From Actinomycetes bacterium (GTDB lineage: Bacteria; Actinomycetota; Acidimicrobiia; Acidimicrobiales; CADCSY01), in assembly GCA_025464025.1 (NCBI GenBank), contig JAODBP010000236.1, forward strand, positions 1 to 61,722: 61,722 nucleotides of DNA, given 5' to 3'. Made by a program: the position numbers and the translations under genes. This document shows positions 16,164 to 24,935 of the stretch, one piece after another. How positions within the stretch are numbered: the first letter of the stretch is position 1; the number at the start of each line of letters is the position of its first letter. The notes under the pieces are model-generated. The model was not told where the DNA came from and ran no database searches. It saw only the letters and a list, made by a program, of their open reading frames with translations.

Positions 16164-17714
16164 TCAGAGCACGAGGGAGTCGTGCCCTTCCCAGTAGCGC
16201 TCCCGCAGCAGCCGCTTGAACAGCTTGCCGTTGGGGTCGCGGGGGAGAGCGTCGACGAAGTCGACGCTGCGGGGGCACTTGTAGGACGCCAGCTCGACGC
16301 GGCAGTGGGCCAGCAGCTCGGACGCGAGCTCGGGGCCGGCGGCGGCCGGGTCGGTGGCCTCGACGACGGCCTTCACCGCTTCGCCCATCTCGGCGTCGGG
16401 GACGCCGATCACGGCCACGTCGGCGACCGAGGGGTGGCCGGCCAGGACGTTCTCGGCTTCCTGCGGGTAGATGTTCACGCCGCCGGAGATGATCATGTGG
16501 GCCTGGCGGTCGGTGAGGTAGAGGTAGCCGTCGTCGTCGAGGTACCCGATGTCGCCCAGCGTGCGCCAGCCCTTGTCGTTGGCCACGGCGGCCGTCTTCT
16601 CCGGGTCGTTGTGGTACTCGAACGGCCGGTCGTTCTTGAAGTAGAGGACGCCGGCCTTCCCGGGCGAGAGCTCCTCGCCGTCCTCGCCGACCACGTGGCA
16701 CTCGTCGGTGGGCCGGCCCACCGAGCCGGGGTGGGCCAGCCACTCCTCCGGGGTGATGGAGGTCCCGCCGATGTCCTCGGTACCCGCGTAGTACTCGTGG
16801 ATGATCGGGCCCCACCAGTCGATCATCTGGCGCTTCACCGCGACGGGGCACGGCGCGGCGGCGTGGACCACCATCTGCAGGCTGGAGGTGTCGTAGCTCC
16901 GGCGGACCTCCTCGGGCAGCCGCAGCATCCGGGTGAACATGGTCGGCACGAACTGGGCGTGCGTGACCCCGTGCTCCTCGATCAGGCGGAGGCACTGCTC
17001 GGCGTCGAAGCGCTCCATCACCACGACCGTCGCCCCGAGCCGCTGCACCGACGTCGAGTAGACGAGCGGCGCGGCGTGGTACAGCGGCGCGGGCGAGAGG
17101 TAGACCGAGCCCGATCCGACGCCGTACCGGGTGATGCCCTGGGCGATCAGCACCGGGACGGCGCCCGGGTCGCCGAACGCCGTGCCGGGCAGCGGCTTGC
17201 GGACGCCCTTCGGTCGGCCGGTCGTGCCCGAGGAGTACAGCATCTCGCGGCCCTCGCGCTCGTCGGCCAGCGGACCGGGGTCGGTGCCGGCCAGCACGTC
17301 GTCGTAGCGCTCGAACCCGGGGAGGTCGCCGGCGGCGGCGATCGAGGTGGTGATGCGAGACCGGTCGAGGCCGGCCACGACGTCGGCCATCGCCTCGGAC
17401 GCCACGAGGGCCGTGGCCCCGCAGTCGTCGAGCACGTACTGCACCTCGCCGGGGCGGAGGTGGCTGTTGATGGCCGTGTAGTGCAGGCCGGACCGCTGCG
17501 CCGCCCACGCCACCTCGAGGAACGCCCGGTTGTTCTCCATGAGGATGGCGAGGTGGCCGCCGGGCTCGACGCCGCGGTCACGCAGGGCGCGGGCCAGCCG
17601 GGCGGAGCGGTCGTCGAGCTCGGCGTACGTCGTGGTCTCGCCGCTCGAGCCCATGACGATCGCCCGTGCGTCCGGCGTCTGAGCCGCGTGCCAGCTCGGC
17701 GTGAACCGCTCCAT
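16164..17714 (-). CDS. Acyl-CoA synthetase (AMP-forming, long-chain-fatty-acid/steroid-type)
   Basis: A 516-residue ANL-superfamily enzyme. The phosphate loop 'YSSGTTGRPKG' (about 168-178), 'YYAGTEDIG' (A5), 'LGDIGYLDDDGYLYLTDR' (A7/A8) and C-terminal 'PNGKLFKRLLR' with the adenylation lysine are all visible. It activates a carboxylic acid to its CoA thioester and so feeds the ACAD/ECH pathway around it. The ATG has a strong Shine-Dalgarno (ggagggg). It shares a divergent control region with an SDR. Confidence 0.93.
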   Translation of the reverse strand: MERFTPSWHAAQTPDARAIVMGSSGETTTYAELDDRSARLARALRDRGVEPGGHLAILMENNRAFLEVAWAAQRSGLHYTAINSHLRPGEVQYVLDDCGATALVASEAMADVVAGLDRSRITTSIAAAGDLPGFERYDDVLAGTDPGPLADEREGREMLYSSGTTGRPKGVRKPLPGTAFGDPGAVPVLIAQGITRYGVGSGSVYLSPAPLYHAAPLVYSTSVQRLGATVVVMERFDAEQCLRLIEEHGVTHAQFVPTMFTRMLRLPEEVRRSYDTSSLQMVVHAAAPCPVAVKRQMIDWWGPIIHEYYAGTEDIGGTSITPEEWLAHPGSVGRPTDECHVVGEDGEELSPGKAGVLYFKNDRPFEYHNDPEKTAAVANDKGWRTLGDIGYLDDDGYLYLTDRQAHMIISGGVNIYPQEAENVLAGHPSVADVAVIGVPDAEMGEAVKAVVEATDPAAAGPELASELLAHCRVELASYKCPRSVDFVDALPRDPNGKLFKRLLRERYWEGHDSLVL

Positions 17715-17725
17715 GTGTCCCCTCC

Positions 17726-17769
17726 GCAAGCGTCGTTCTCGACACCGTAGATGCACGTTCTGCGACGAT
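17726..17769. promoter_or_regulatory. Operator region between acyl-CoA synthetase and SDR
   Basis: GCAAGC-GTC-GTTCTC (17726-17740) and a weaker TAGATG-CAC-GTTCTG (17748-17762) match the shared motif and lie 22 bp apart. A weak -10, GACGAT at 17764-17769, is six bases from the SDR ATG at 17776. Confidence 0.45.
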
Positions 17770-17775
17770 GCTCCG

Positions 17776-18540
17776 ATGAGCGACCTCGGTGCCCTGTACG
17801 ACCTCTCCGGGAAGGTGGCGGTGGTGACCGGGGGGTCCCGCGGCATCGGCCGGGCCATCGTCCAGACCCTCGCCGAGGCCGGTGCCGACGTCGTCGTGGC
17901 GTCCCGCAAGCTCGACGCGTGCGAGGCGGTCGCGGCCGAGGTGCGGGCCTCGACCGGTCGGCGGGCCGTCGCCGTCGCCTGCCACGTGGGCCACTGGGAC
18001 GACTGCGACCGCCTGGTGGCCGAGACGCTGGCCCAGCTCGGCCGGCTCGACGTTCTGGTGAACAACGCCGGCATGTCACCGCTGTACGAGCGGCTCGACA
18101 CCGTCACCGAGGAGCTCTACGACAAGACGTTCGCCGTCAACCTGAAGGGACCGTTCCGCCTGGCCGTGCTGGCCGCCACGCACATGGCCGCCCACGACGG
18201 TGGGGCGATCGTGAACATCGGCACCACCGGTTCGCTGGTGGCCAGCGTCAACGAGCTGCCCTACGCGTGTGCCAAGGCTGGGCTCAACGCCCTCACCGTC
18301 GGGCTGGCCGAGGCCTACGCGCCGAAGGTGCGGGTGAACGCGGTGCTGCCCGGCCCGATCCGCACCGACGTGACGAACGCGTGGTCGCCGGAGGCGCTCG
18401 AGGGTTCGTTCGTGCCGCTGGGTCGGCTGGGCGAGGCCGACGAGGTGGCACCCACCGTGCTCCACCTCGTCAGCGCCGCGTCCAGCTTCACCACCGGCGC
18501 CACCGTCCGCATCGACGGGGGCATCACCCGCAAGGTGTGA
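17776..18540 (+). CDS. SDR family oxidoreductase
   Basis: A 254-residue short-chain dehydrogenase. 'TGGSRGIG' (residues 19-26) binds the dinucleotide, followed by 'ASRKLDACE' (an Arg after strand 2 hints at NADP(H)), 'NNAGMSPLYERLD', and the Tyr-x3-Lys motif in 'YACAK' near 157-161. Divergent from the acyl-CoA synthetase and terminated by a GC-rich hairpin containing its stop codon. Likely substrates are 3-hydroxyacyl-CoA or hydroxylated ring compounds. Confidence 0.92.
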   Translation: MSDLGALYDLSGKVAVVTGGSRGIGRAIVQTLAEAGADVVVASRKLDACEAVAAEVRASTGRRAVAVACHVGHWDDCDRLVAETLAQLGRLDVLVNNAGMSPLYERLDTVTEELYDKTFAVNLKGPFRLAVLAATHMAAHDGGAIVNIGTTGSLVASVNELPYACAKAGLNALTVGLAEAYAPKVRVNAVLPGPIRTDVTNAWSPEALEGSFVPLGRLGEADEVAPTVLHLVSAASSFTTGATVRIDGGITRKV

Positions 18541-18571
18541 GCCCGCCCTCCAGGGGGTGGGGGCGGGCTCA
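18538..18571. terminator. GC-rich bidirectional terminator hairpin
   Basis: TGAGCCCGCCC (18538-18548) pairs with GGGCGGGCTCA (18561-18571). The TGA is the stop of the plus-strand SDR, and the minus-strand substrate-binding-protein gene ends at 18577. Confidence 0.75.
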
Positions 18572-18576
18572 GCACC

Positions 18577-20028
18577 TCAGCGCGGGTTGCGCACCCGGAC
18601 CGGTCGGTCGACCGCGAGCATGCAGCCCGTGTTCCGGTTCGTGCCGAAGGGGCACGGGAACTGGAGCTTGACCTCCGTGACCTTCTCGGGCTCCACGTCG
18701 CGGCCCGAGTAGAAGAGCTTGGTCCGGATGTTCGGCATCGTCGTCGGCGGCTCGCCGTTCAGGGCGGCGAGGGCGGCGGCCATGCGTTCGGTCGTCACGT
18801 TGGCGCCGAGGCTGGCGAGGGCCCGGCCCATGGCCCGGACGTTCTCGCACGTCTGGGTCACGGCGAACCAGTTGGTGGCGTCGGCCTCCCCGAGGACCAG
18901 TGCCTTCTGGTTGAGGCGGCGGGCGATGACCTCCTGGCACATCCGGGCGAACGGCGTGTCCTTGAGCCCGACCCGCCAGGTGCCGGGCATGTCGACCTCG
19001 GTCATGACCAAGGCGCTCACCCCCTTGTCGCTCGCCCACTGCGTGCCGTCGCGGCCGGCGTCGGCGGCCTGCTGGGGGAGGAGCGCGTCGGCGTGCACGT
19101 TGGCCACGAACGGCCCGACCAGACGGGCGGCAAGCTTCTGCTCGGCCATCTGCTTGTAGAGGGCGCCGATGTTGCTCGAGTACCAGTGGCTGCTCAAGAC
19201 GACGAGGTCGATGCCGCTGTTCTTCAGGCGGCTCACGGCGGCGGTCATCTGCGCCTTGCAGTTCGTGCCGATGCAGGGCAGCACCTCGAGCTGGGCGTCC
19301 ACGCCGATCTTCTTCAGCGGGTCGATCCACTGGTCGCGGATCTCCTGCACGGCCGTGGCCTTGGTCTGGAGGCCGACCACGGCCACCTTCCTGTCCTTGA
19401 ACGTGCCTTCCTTCCGGGCATCCGAGATGAAGACGGCGGCCTGCCGGTCGATGGCCGGATAGCGGGAGACGATGCGGCCCTTGGAGTCGGCGTAGTCGTC
19501 CGACGTCAGCGCGCCGGGGCTGCCGACGAGGGCGATGGTCTTGTGCAGGACGCCGACGCACCGCGGGAACCCACCCGCCGGGGTGCCGGTGCCGATCTGC
19601 ATGAACGCCTTGTAGTCCTCGGTGATCCGGATGCAGTTCGCCTGGTAGTGGGCGGCCTGGTCGACGGCGAGGGCGTTGGCGTACACGCCCTTGAGGACGA
19701 TCTTGCGGCCGTTGATCCCGCCGCAACGCTCGTTGATCTCGGCGATGAACGCCTTGTTGTAGTCGGCGTAGGGCGACAGGTTGACGCCGAGTCGGCGGAG
19801 GATCTTGTCGTCCACCGAGGCGTCGGCGACGGTGATGGAGTCGGGCGTGACGCCCGGGCTCGCCGCGTTCCGGCGACCGGCGGGCGGGTCCGTCTTGATG
19901 CAGAAGGCGTCCTGCCGGTCGAACTCACCGGCCGTGGTCTGCGCCTCGGCGACGGGGATCACGACCGTCACCCCCACCAGCGTCGCCACCGCCGTGGCGA
20001 CGATCGCGAACCGACGTAGCTGCTTCAT
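18577..20028 (-). CDS. ABC transporter substrate-binding protein (branched-chain amino acid type, Peripla_BP_6)
   Basis: A 483-residue exported protein. Residues 1-29 are a signal peptide: 'MKQLRRF', a hydrophobic core, then 'VAEAQTT' with likely cleavage after Ala-Gln junction. No lipobox cysteine is seen. The mature part has the LivK-like fold: 'GINGRKIVLKGVYANALAVDQ', 'TIALVGSPGALTSDD', and 'SGIDLVVLSSHWYSSN'. No permease or ATPase gene is adjacent, so the transporter partner is elsewhere or it acts as a stand-alone binding protein, common in actinobacterial catabolic clusters. Uptake of the cluster's substrate is a reasonable inference. Confidence 0.85.
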   Translation of the reverse strand: MKQLRRFAIVATAVATLVGVTVVIPVAEAQTTAGEFDRQDAFCIKTDPPAGRRNAASPGVTPDSITVADASVDDKILRRLGVNLSPYADYNKAFIAEINERCGGINGRKIVLKGVYANALAVDQAAHYQANCIRITEDYKAFMQIGTGTPAGGFPRCVGVLHKTIALVGSPGALTSDDYADSKGRIVSRYPAIDRQAAVFISDARKEGTFKDRKVAVVGLQTKATAVQEIRDQWIDPLKKIGVDAQLEVLPCIGTNCKAQMTAAVSRLKNSGIDLVVLSSHWYSSNIGALYKQMAEQKLAARLVGPFVANVHADALLPQQAADAGRDGTQWASDKGVSALVMTEVDMPGTWRVGLKDTPFARMCQEVIARRLNQKALVLGEADATNWFAVTQTCENVRAMGRALASLGANVTTERMAAALAALNGEPPTTMPNIRTKLFYSGRDVEPEKVTEVKLQFPCPFGTNRNTGCMLAVDRPVRVRNPR

Positions 20029-20055
20029 CAGTCTCTCCCCCCGGGACGCTCACCC

Positions 20056-20069
20056 GTGACAGGTGTCAC
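20056..20069. promoter_or_regulatory. 14-bp palindrome upstream of the substrate-binding protein
   Basis: GTGACA-GG-TGTCAC is a perfect inverted repeat 28 bp upstream of the ATG at 20028. It is a candidate operator; it does not match the RTTCTC motif, nor a CRP-type TGTGA-N6-TCACA site. Confidence 0.35.
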
Positions 20070-20173
20070 GTTGTCGGAGAGCGTGACTCTCGGTTCTGAG
20101 AGGCGCAATGGCCAATACGAGAAGGGTCGTGCCAAAGCACCGCGTTGCGGAATCCGACCGGTCGGTACAAGCC

Positions 20174-20830
20174 CTATTCGGCGGCGATCCGGGACGCCGC
20201 CCGCAGGCAGAAGTCGACGACCCGCTTGGTGTCGGCCTTGGTCGGGCGCTCGCCGTGCTGGAGGAGGTCCGACATCCGCCCGACGATGGCGTGGGCCACG
20301 AGCGACGCGTCGAGGGCCGGGTCGTCGCTCCCGAGGTCGGCGAACGGTGCCTCGAGCAGCGGGGCCAGGGTCGTCTCCGGGCTGGCCGTCACGTCGACGG
20401 CGTTGCCCGCGTTCCAGAGGACGGCCAGCGTCGTCGCCGCGCTCTCGTCGTCCGCGGCCTGGGCGAGGATCCCTTCGACCCAGCGACGGACCTTGCCCTC
20501 CGGCGTCGGCTCCTTCTCCATCTGGTGGGCCAGGTAGCCCCGGAGCCGCTCGGTCCCGTCCTGGAGGATGGCGATGACCAGCGCCTCCTTCGAGGCGAAG
20601 TGGCGGTAGAAGGCGTCGTTCGACAGGCCGGCGGCGGCGACGACGTCGGCCACCCGGGCCCGGGACGACGTGCCCCGCTGGGCCATGACCTCACGGCCGG
20701 CGTCGAGGAGCTTGCGGACCTCGGCGGCGTAGCCCGACCCACGGCTCTCCAGCGTCCGCCGGGCGATCCGGTTGGCGAGATCCTCACCGAGCTGTCCCGT
20801 GCCGGAGCCAGGTAAAACTGGATTCTCCAT
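20174..20830 (-). CDS. TetR/AcrR family transcriptional regulator
   Basis: A 218-residue regulator. The DNA-binding domain spans about residues 34-80: 'VRKLLDAGREVMAQRG', 'RVADVVAAAGLSNDAFYRHFASKEALV'. The ATG at 20830 is preferred over one at 20842, because the latter lies inside a perfect palindrome. Two copies of the shared motif lie directly upstream, so it likely represses itself and the divergent ACAD operon. It is a strong candidate for the regulator of the whole 6-21 kb group. Confidence 0.9.
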   Translation of the reverse strand: MENPVLPGSGTGQLGEDLANRIARRTLESRGSGYAAEVRKLLDAGREVMAQRGTSSRARVADVVAAAGLSNDAFYRHFASKEALVIAILQDGTERLRGYLAHQMEKEPTPEGKVRRWVEGILAQAADDESAATTLAVLWNAGNAVDVTASPETTLAPLLEAPFADLGSDDPALDASLVAHAIVGRMSDLLQHGERPTKADTKRVVDFCLRAASRIAAE

Positions 20831-20851
20831 TGCCAGAATCATATTCTGGCA
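20813..20851. promoter_or_regulatory. Two operators, 21 bp apart, between TetR and the ACAD operon
   Basis: Site 1 is TAAAAC-TGG-ATTCTC (20813-20827). Site 2 is CAGAAT-CAT-ATTCTG (20834-20848), which is part of a perfect 9-3-9 palindrome at 20831-20851. The 21-bp spacing equals two helical turns. This is the best example of the shared motif. Confidence 0.65.
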
Positions 20852-20868
20852 GCGGGGAGGTGGTCCAC

Positions 20869-22170
20869 ATGGGGTGGGACTTCGAGACGGAGCCCGAGTT
20901 CCAGGCGAAGCTGGACTGGGCCGATGCGTTCGTGCGGGAGGAGGTCGAGCCGCTCGACATGCTCTGGGGCGGCCTGGAGTTCACGCCGCCCGACCCGACG
21001 CTGAAGAAGATCCTCGACCCGCTGAAGGCGGAGGTCCGGCGCCAGAAGCTGTGGGCGACGCACCTCGGGCCCGAGCTCGGGGGCGAGGGCTACGGCCAGC
21101 TCAAGCTGTCGCTGCTCAACGAGATCCTCGGTCGCTCGTCGTGGGCGCCGATCGTCTTCGGCTGCCAGGCGCCCGACACCGGCAACGCCGAGATCATCGC
21201 CCACTACGGCACGCCCGAGCAGAAGGAGACGTACCTCCGACCGCTGCTCGAGGGCGAGCTGTTCTCCTGCTACTCGATGACCGAGCCCCAGGGCGGCTCC
21301 GACCCGACCCTGTTCCAGACCCGGGCCGAGAAGGACGGCGACGAGTGGGTCATCAACGGGTGGAAGTTCTTCTCGTCGAACGCGCCGACGGCGGCGTTCT
21401 TCATCGTCATGGTGGTCACCAACCCGGAGATCAGCGCCTACCAGGGCATGTCGATGTTCCTGGTGCCGAGCGACACGCCGGGCATCAACATCGTGCGCAA
21501 CGCCGGCCTCGGCGCCGAGCCGCTCGGCGAGGGGTCGCACTCGCTGATCCACTACGAGAACGTGCGGGTGCCGGAGGAGGCGCTCCTCGGTGGCGAGGGG
21601 CAGGCGTTCGCCATCGCCCAGACCCGCCTCGGCGGCGGTCGCATCCACCACGCCATGCGCACGATCGGCTTGGCCAACAAGGCGCTCGACATGATGTGCG
21701 AGCGGGTCCTCAGCCGCGAGGTGCAGGGCGGCCTGCTGGCCGAGAAGCAGTTCGCCCAAGGCTACATCGCCGACTCGTACAACCAGCTCATGCAGTTCCG
21801 GCTGTTCGTGCTGTACGTGGCCTGGTCGATCGACAAGCACAACGACTACCGCAAGGTCCGCAAGGACATCGCCGCGGTGAAGGTGATCATGCCGACGGTG
21901 CTCCACGACATCGCGTGGCGGGCCATCCAGCTCCACGGCGCCCTCGGCGTGAGCAACGAGATGCCGTTCCACTCGATGCTGCTCGGCGCCAGCGTCATGG
22001 GCCTGGCCGACGGACCGACCGAGGTGCACAAGATGACCATCGGCAAGCAGGTCCTCCGCGACCACAAGGCCAGCGACGACCTCTGGCCCACCGGGCACCT
22101 GCCGAAGCGGCTCGCCGCGGCCAAGGAGAAGTTCGCCGAGCACCTCGAGCACGAAGTGGGGAACCTGTGA
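20869..22170 (+). CDS. Acyl-CoA dehydrogenase (ACAD10/11-like)
   Basis: A 433-residue ACAD with 'SMTEPQGGSDPTLFQT' near 137-152, 'GWKFFSSNAPTAAFFIVMV' next, and C-terminal 'IQLHGALGVSNEMPF' followed by 'LADGPTEVHKMTIGKQVL'. These are the features of the long bacterial ACADs paired with APH-like kinases, homologous to human ACAD10/11. The ATG has a good Shine-Dalgarno (ggggagg). It is the first gene of a seven-gene plus-strand operon. 4-Hydroxyacyl-CoA handling via phosphorylation is known for this pair in other bacteria and animals. Confidence 0.92.
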   Translation: MGWDFETEPEFQAKLDWADAFVREEVEPLDMLWGGLEFTPPDPTLKKILDPLKAEVRRQKLWATHLGPELGGEGYGQLKLSLLNEILGRSSWAPIVFGCQAPDTGNAEIIAHYGTPEQKETYLRPLLEGELFSCYSMTEPQGGSDPTLFQTRAEKDGDEWVINGWKFFSSNAPTAAFFIVMVVTNPEISAYQGMSMFLVPSDTPGINIVRNAGLGAEPLGEGSHSLIHYENVRVPEEALLGGEGQAFAIAQTRLGGGRIHHAMRTIGLANKALDMMCERVLSREVQGGLLAEKQFAQGYIADSYNQLMQFRLFVLYVAWSIDKHNDYRKVRKDIAAVKVIMPTVLHDIAWRAIQLHGALGVSNEMPFHSMLLGASVMGLADGPTEVHKMTIGKQVLRDHKASDDLWPTGHLPKRLAAAKEKFAEHLEHEVGNL

Positions 22171-23183
22171 TCGACAACGACCGACTCTCCGCCTGGATGG
22201 ACTCCGCCGGCCTGCCCGGCGCGGGCGAGCCGCTGACGAGCAGCTTCATCTCCGGCGGCACCCAGAACGAGATCTACGAGGTGCAGCGGGGCGAGCTCCA
22301 CGGCGCCCTCCGCATGCCGCCGTCCGGGGCGCCGGCGGCGCGGGACGAGGGGATCCTCCGCGAGTGGCGCATCATCGAGGCGCTCGACGGGTCCGACGTG
22401 CCCCACACGCCGGCCATCGCCTACTGCGACGACGGCGCCGTGCTGGGGCGGCCGTTCTACGTCATGGGCTTCGTCGACGGCTGGTCGCCGATGAGCACGA
22501 TGGGGAAGTGGCCGGCCCCGTTCGACACCGACCTCGACGCCCGCAAGGGGCTGGCCTACCAGCTCGTCGAGGGCATCGCCCTGCTGTCGAACGTGGACTG
22601 GCAGGCCAAGGGGCTCCACGACCTGGGCCGGCCCGACGGGTTCCACGAGCGCCAGGTCGATCGCTGGACGGCGTTCCTCGAGCGGATCAAGGGGCGGGAG
22701 CTGCCCGGCTTCGACGAGGCCGCGGCCTGGCTGCGGGCTCACAAGCCGATCGACTTCGTCCCCGGCCTCATGCACGGCGACTACCAGTTCGCCAACGTCA
22801 TGTACGAGCACGGCGCCCCGGCCCGGCTGGCCGCCCTCGTCGACTGGGAGATGGGCACGGTCGGCGACCCGAAGCTCGACCTCGGCTGGGTCGTGCACTC
22901 GTGGCCCGACGACCCCGACAACCTCACCGACGGCTTCACCTACGTCGACATGCAGGGCATGCCGACCAAGGACCAGGTGCTCCAGCACTACTCGTCGGTG
23001 TCGGGCCGGCAGGTCGACGACATCGACTACTACTGCGTGCTGGCCAAGTGGAAGCTCGCCGTGGTCCTCGAGCAGGGCTTCCAGCGGGCGGGCGACGACG
23101 AGAAGCTCCAGGCCTTCGGGCCGGTGGTCCTCGACCTCATGCGGGCCGCCGCCGACCTCGCCGAGTCCACGGACTACCAGTGA
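22167..23183 (+). CDS. Phosphotransferase family protein (APH-like, ACAD10/11 kinase partner)
   Basis: A 338-residue aminoglycoside-phosphotransferase-fold kinase. The Brenner motif 'MHGDYQFANVMY' (about 206-217) and metal-binding 'LVDWEMGTVGDPKLDLGW' (about 228-245) are intact. In the ACAD10/11 pathway, a kinase of this family phosphorylates the 4-hydroxyl of a 4-hydroxyacyl-CoA, and the ACAD then eliminates phosphate. Its GTG start overlaps the ACAD stop (GTGA), supporting this pairing. No antibiotic resistance role is suggested. Confidence 0.9.
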   Translation: MIDNDRLSAWMDSAGLPGAGEPLTSSFISGGTQNEIYEVQRGELHGALRMPPSGAPAARDEGILREWRIIEALDGSDVPHTPAIAYCDDGAVLGRPFYVMGFVDGWSPMSTMGKWPAPFDTDLDARKGLAYQLVEGIALLSNVDWQAKGLHDLGRPDGFHERQVDRWTAFLERIKGRELPGFDEAAAWLRAHKPIDFVPGLMHGDYQFANVMYEHGAPARLAALVDWEMGTVGDPKLDLGWVVHSWPDDPDNLTDGFTYVDMQGMPTKDQVLQHYSSVSGRQVDDIDYYCVLAKWKLAVVLEQGFQRAGDDEKLQAFGPVVLDLMRAAADLAESTDYQ

Positions 23184-23959
23184 TGAGCGGGCCCGACGAG
23201 GAGCTGGTCCGGGAGCGGCACGGCAACGTCGTCGTCCTGCGCCTCAACCGGCCCGACGCCCGCAACGCCCTGACCGCCGGGATCATCGGTGGGCTGGCCG
23301 CGGGCATCACCGACGCCGAGTCCGACCCCGACGTCCGCGCCGTGGTGCTGACCGGCACCGGCGACAAGGCGTTCTGCGCCGGCATGGACCTGAAGGCGCT
23401 GGCTGGCGTCGGGCCGACGGCGACGCCCGAGGAGATGGCCGTCCTCATGCGGCTGATGGACGGCCATGCGGCCGTGCCCGTCGTGGGGGCGGCCAACGCC
23501 TCGGCGTTCGGCGGCGGGCTCGAGCTGCTCCTGGGCTGCGATGTGATCATCGCCTCGGCCGAGGCGATGTTCGGCCTGCCCGAGGTGAAGCGGGGCCTCT
23601 TCGCCGGTGGCAGCGGCACGGCCATCGGCCAGCGGGTGCCGCTCGGCGTCGCCCTCGAGCTGACGCTGACCGGTGACCCGGTCACCGCGGCACGGGCCTA
23701 CGAGGTCGGCCTCGTGAACGCTGTCGTGGCGCCGGACGAGGTGGTGCCGGCCGCCCTGGCCATGGCCGAGCGCATCGCCGCCAACGCGCCGCTGAGCCTC
23801 ACCGCCTCCAAGGAGCTGGTGCGCCTGTACGCCACCGACCCGGCCAAGGCCGACGAGCGCCGGGGTCACTGGCGGACGGTCGTGTTCGGCAGCGACGACG
23901 CCAAGGAGGGAGCGACGGCGTTCGTCGAGAAGCGCGCCCCGGTCTGGCAGGGTCGCTGA
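23183..23959 (+). CDS. Enoyl-CoA hydratase/isomerase family protein
   Basis: A 258-residue crotonase. 'GDKAFCAGMDLKAL' (about 59-72) and 'NASAFGGGLELLLGCDVIIAS' (about 105-125) form the active-site oxyanion hole; 'GLPEVKRGLFAG' holds the usual acidic position. The start ATG overlaps the kinase stop (TGATG). It should act on the enoyl-CoA from the ACAD/kinase pair. Confidence 0.9.
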   Translation: MSGPDEELVRERHGNVVVLRLNRPDARNALTAGIIGGLAAGITDAESDPDVRAVVLTGTGDKAFCAGMDLKALAGVGPTATPEEMAVLMRLMDGHAAVPVVGAANASAFGGGLELLLGCDVIIASAEAMFGLPEVKRGLFAGGSGTAIGQRVPLGVALELTLTGDPVTAARAYEVGLVNAVVAPDEVVPAALAMAERIAANAPLSLTASKELVRLYATDPAKADERRGHWRTVVFGSDDAKEGATAFVEKRAPVWQGR

Positions 23960-23960
23960 C

Positions 23961-24935
23961 GTGCGGGCTGCCGTCTGCCCCGAGCACGGGCCGCCCGAGG
24001 TCGTGCGCGTCGACGAGGTCGACGCGCCGGTGCTCGGTGCCGGGCAGGCGCGGGTCCGCGTCGGGGCGGCGTCGGTCAACTTCCCCGACGTCCTGCTCAT
24101 CGCCGACCAGTACCAGCTCAGCGTGCCCCCGCCCTTCGTGCCCGGCAGCGAGTTCGCCGGCGTCGTCACCGAGGTCGCCGACGGGGTGACCGCGGTGGCC
24201 GTCGGCGACCAGGTCAGCGGCACCGTGCTGGTCGGCGCCTTCGCCGAGGAGGCGGTGGCGGCGGCCGGGTCGCTCGCGCGCATCCCGGCCGGCATCGACG
24301 TCCGCACCGCGGCCGCCTTCGGCGTGGCCCACCGCACCGCCTACCACGTGCTCCGTTCGGTGGCGGCCGTGCAGCCGGGGGAGGAGCTCGTCGTGCTCGG
24401 GGCCGGCGGCGGCGTCGGCCTGGCCGCCGTGCAGCTCGGCGCCGTCCTCGGCGCGACGGTGACCGCGGTGGCGTCGTCATCCGACAAGCTCGAGGTGGCG
24501 AAGGCGGGCGGGGCCACCCACCTCGTCGACCACCGGGCCGGCGACCTGCGCGCCGCCCTGCGCCAGCTCCTGCCCGACGGCGCCGACGTGGTCGTCGACC
24601 CGGTGGGCGGCGTCCTGGCCGAGCCGGCCCTCCGCTCGCTGCGCTACGGCGGTCGGTTCGTGACCGTGGGCTACGCCTCGGGGGAGATCCCCCGCATCCC
24701 GCTCAACCTCGTGCTGCTCAAGGGGATGGCGATCCTCGGCTTCCAGTTCCGCGACTTCGCCGAGCGGCGGCCCGACGAGCTCGGCCGCAACGAGGACGAG
24801 CTCATGGCGCTCCTCGCCGATGGGCGGGTCACCCCGCACGTCGGCGCCACGTTCCCGCTCGCCGACGTCGCCGCCGCCCTGCGGTACGTCGCAGATGGCA
24901 AGGCCATCGGAAAGGTCGTCGTCGATGTCTGCTGA
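23961..24935 (+). CDS. Zinc-less MDR oxidoreductase (quinone oxidoreductase-like)
   Basis: A 324-residue medium-chain dehydrogenase/reductase. 'SVNFPDVLLIADQYQ' and 'PFVPGSEFAGVV' at the N-terminus lack the cysteines of zinc alcohol dehydrogenases. The dinucleotide motif 'LGAGGGVGLAAVQL' is at about 142-155. Such enzymes reduce quinones or 2-enoyl-CoA using NADPH. It starts with GTG one base after the previous stop and overlaps the next SDR by 11 bp. Confidence 0.9.
   Translation: MRAAVCPEHGPPEVVRVDEVDAPVLGAGQARVRVGAASVNFPDVLLIADQYQLSVPPPFVPGSEFAGVVTEVADGVTAVAVGDQVSGTVLVGAFAEEAVAAAGSLARIPAGIDVRTAAAFGVAHRTAYHVLRSVAAVQPGEELVVLGAGGGVGLAAVQLGAVLGATVTAVASSSDKLEVAKAGGATHLVDHRAGDLRAALRQLLPDGADVVVDPVGGVLAEPALRSLRYGGRFVTVGYASGEIPRIPLNLVLLKGMAILGFQFRDFAERRPDELGRNEDELMALLADGRVTPHVGATFPLADVAAALRYVADGKAIGKVVVDVC

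Noticed and set aside
22167..23183. Antibiotic (aminoglycoside) resistance kinase
   Set aside because: Coupling to an ACAD10/11-type dehydrogenase and its sequence style indicate acyl-CoA metabolism rather than resistance.
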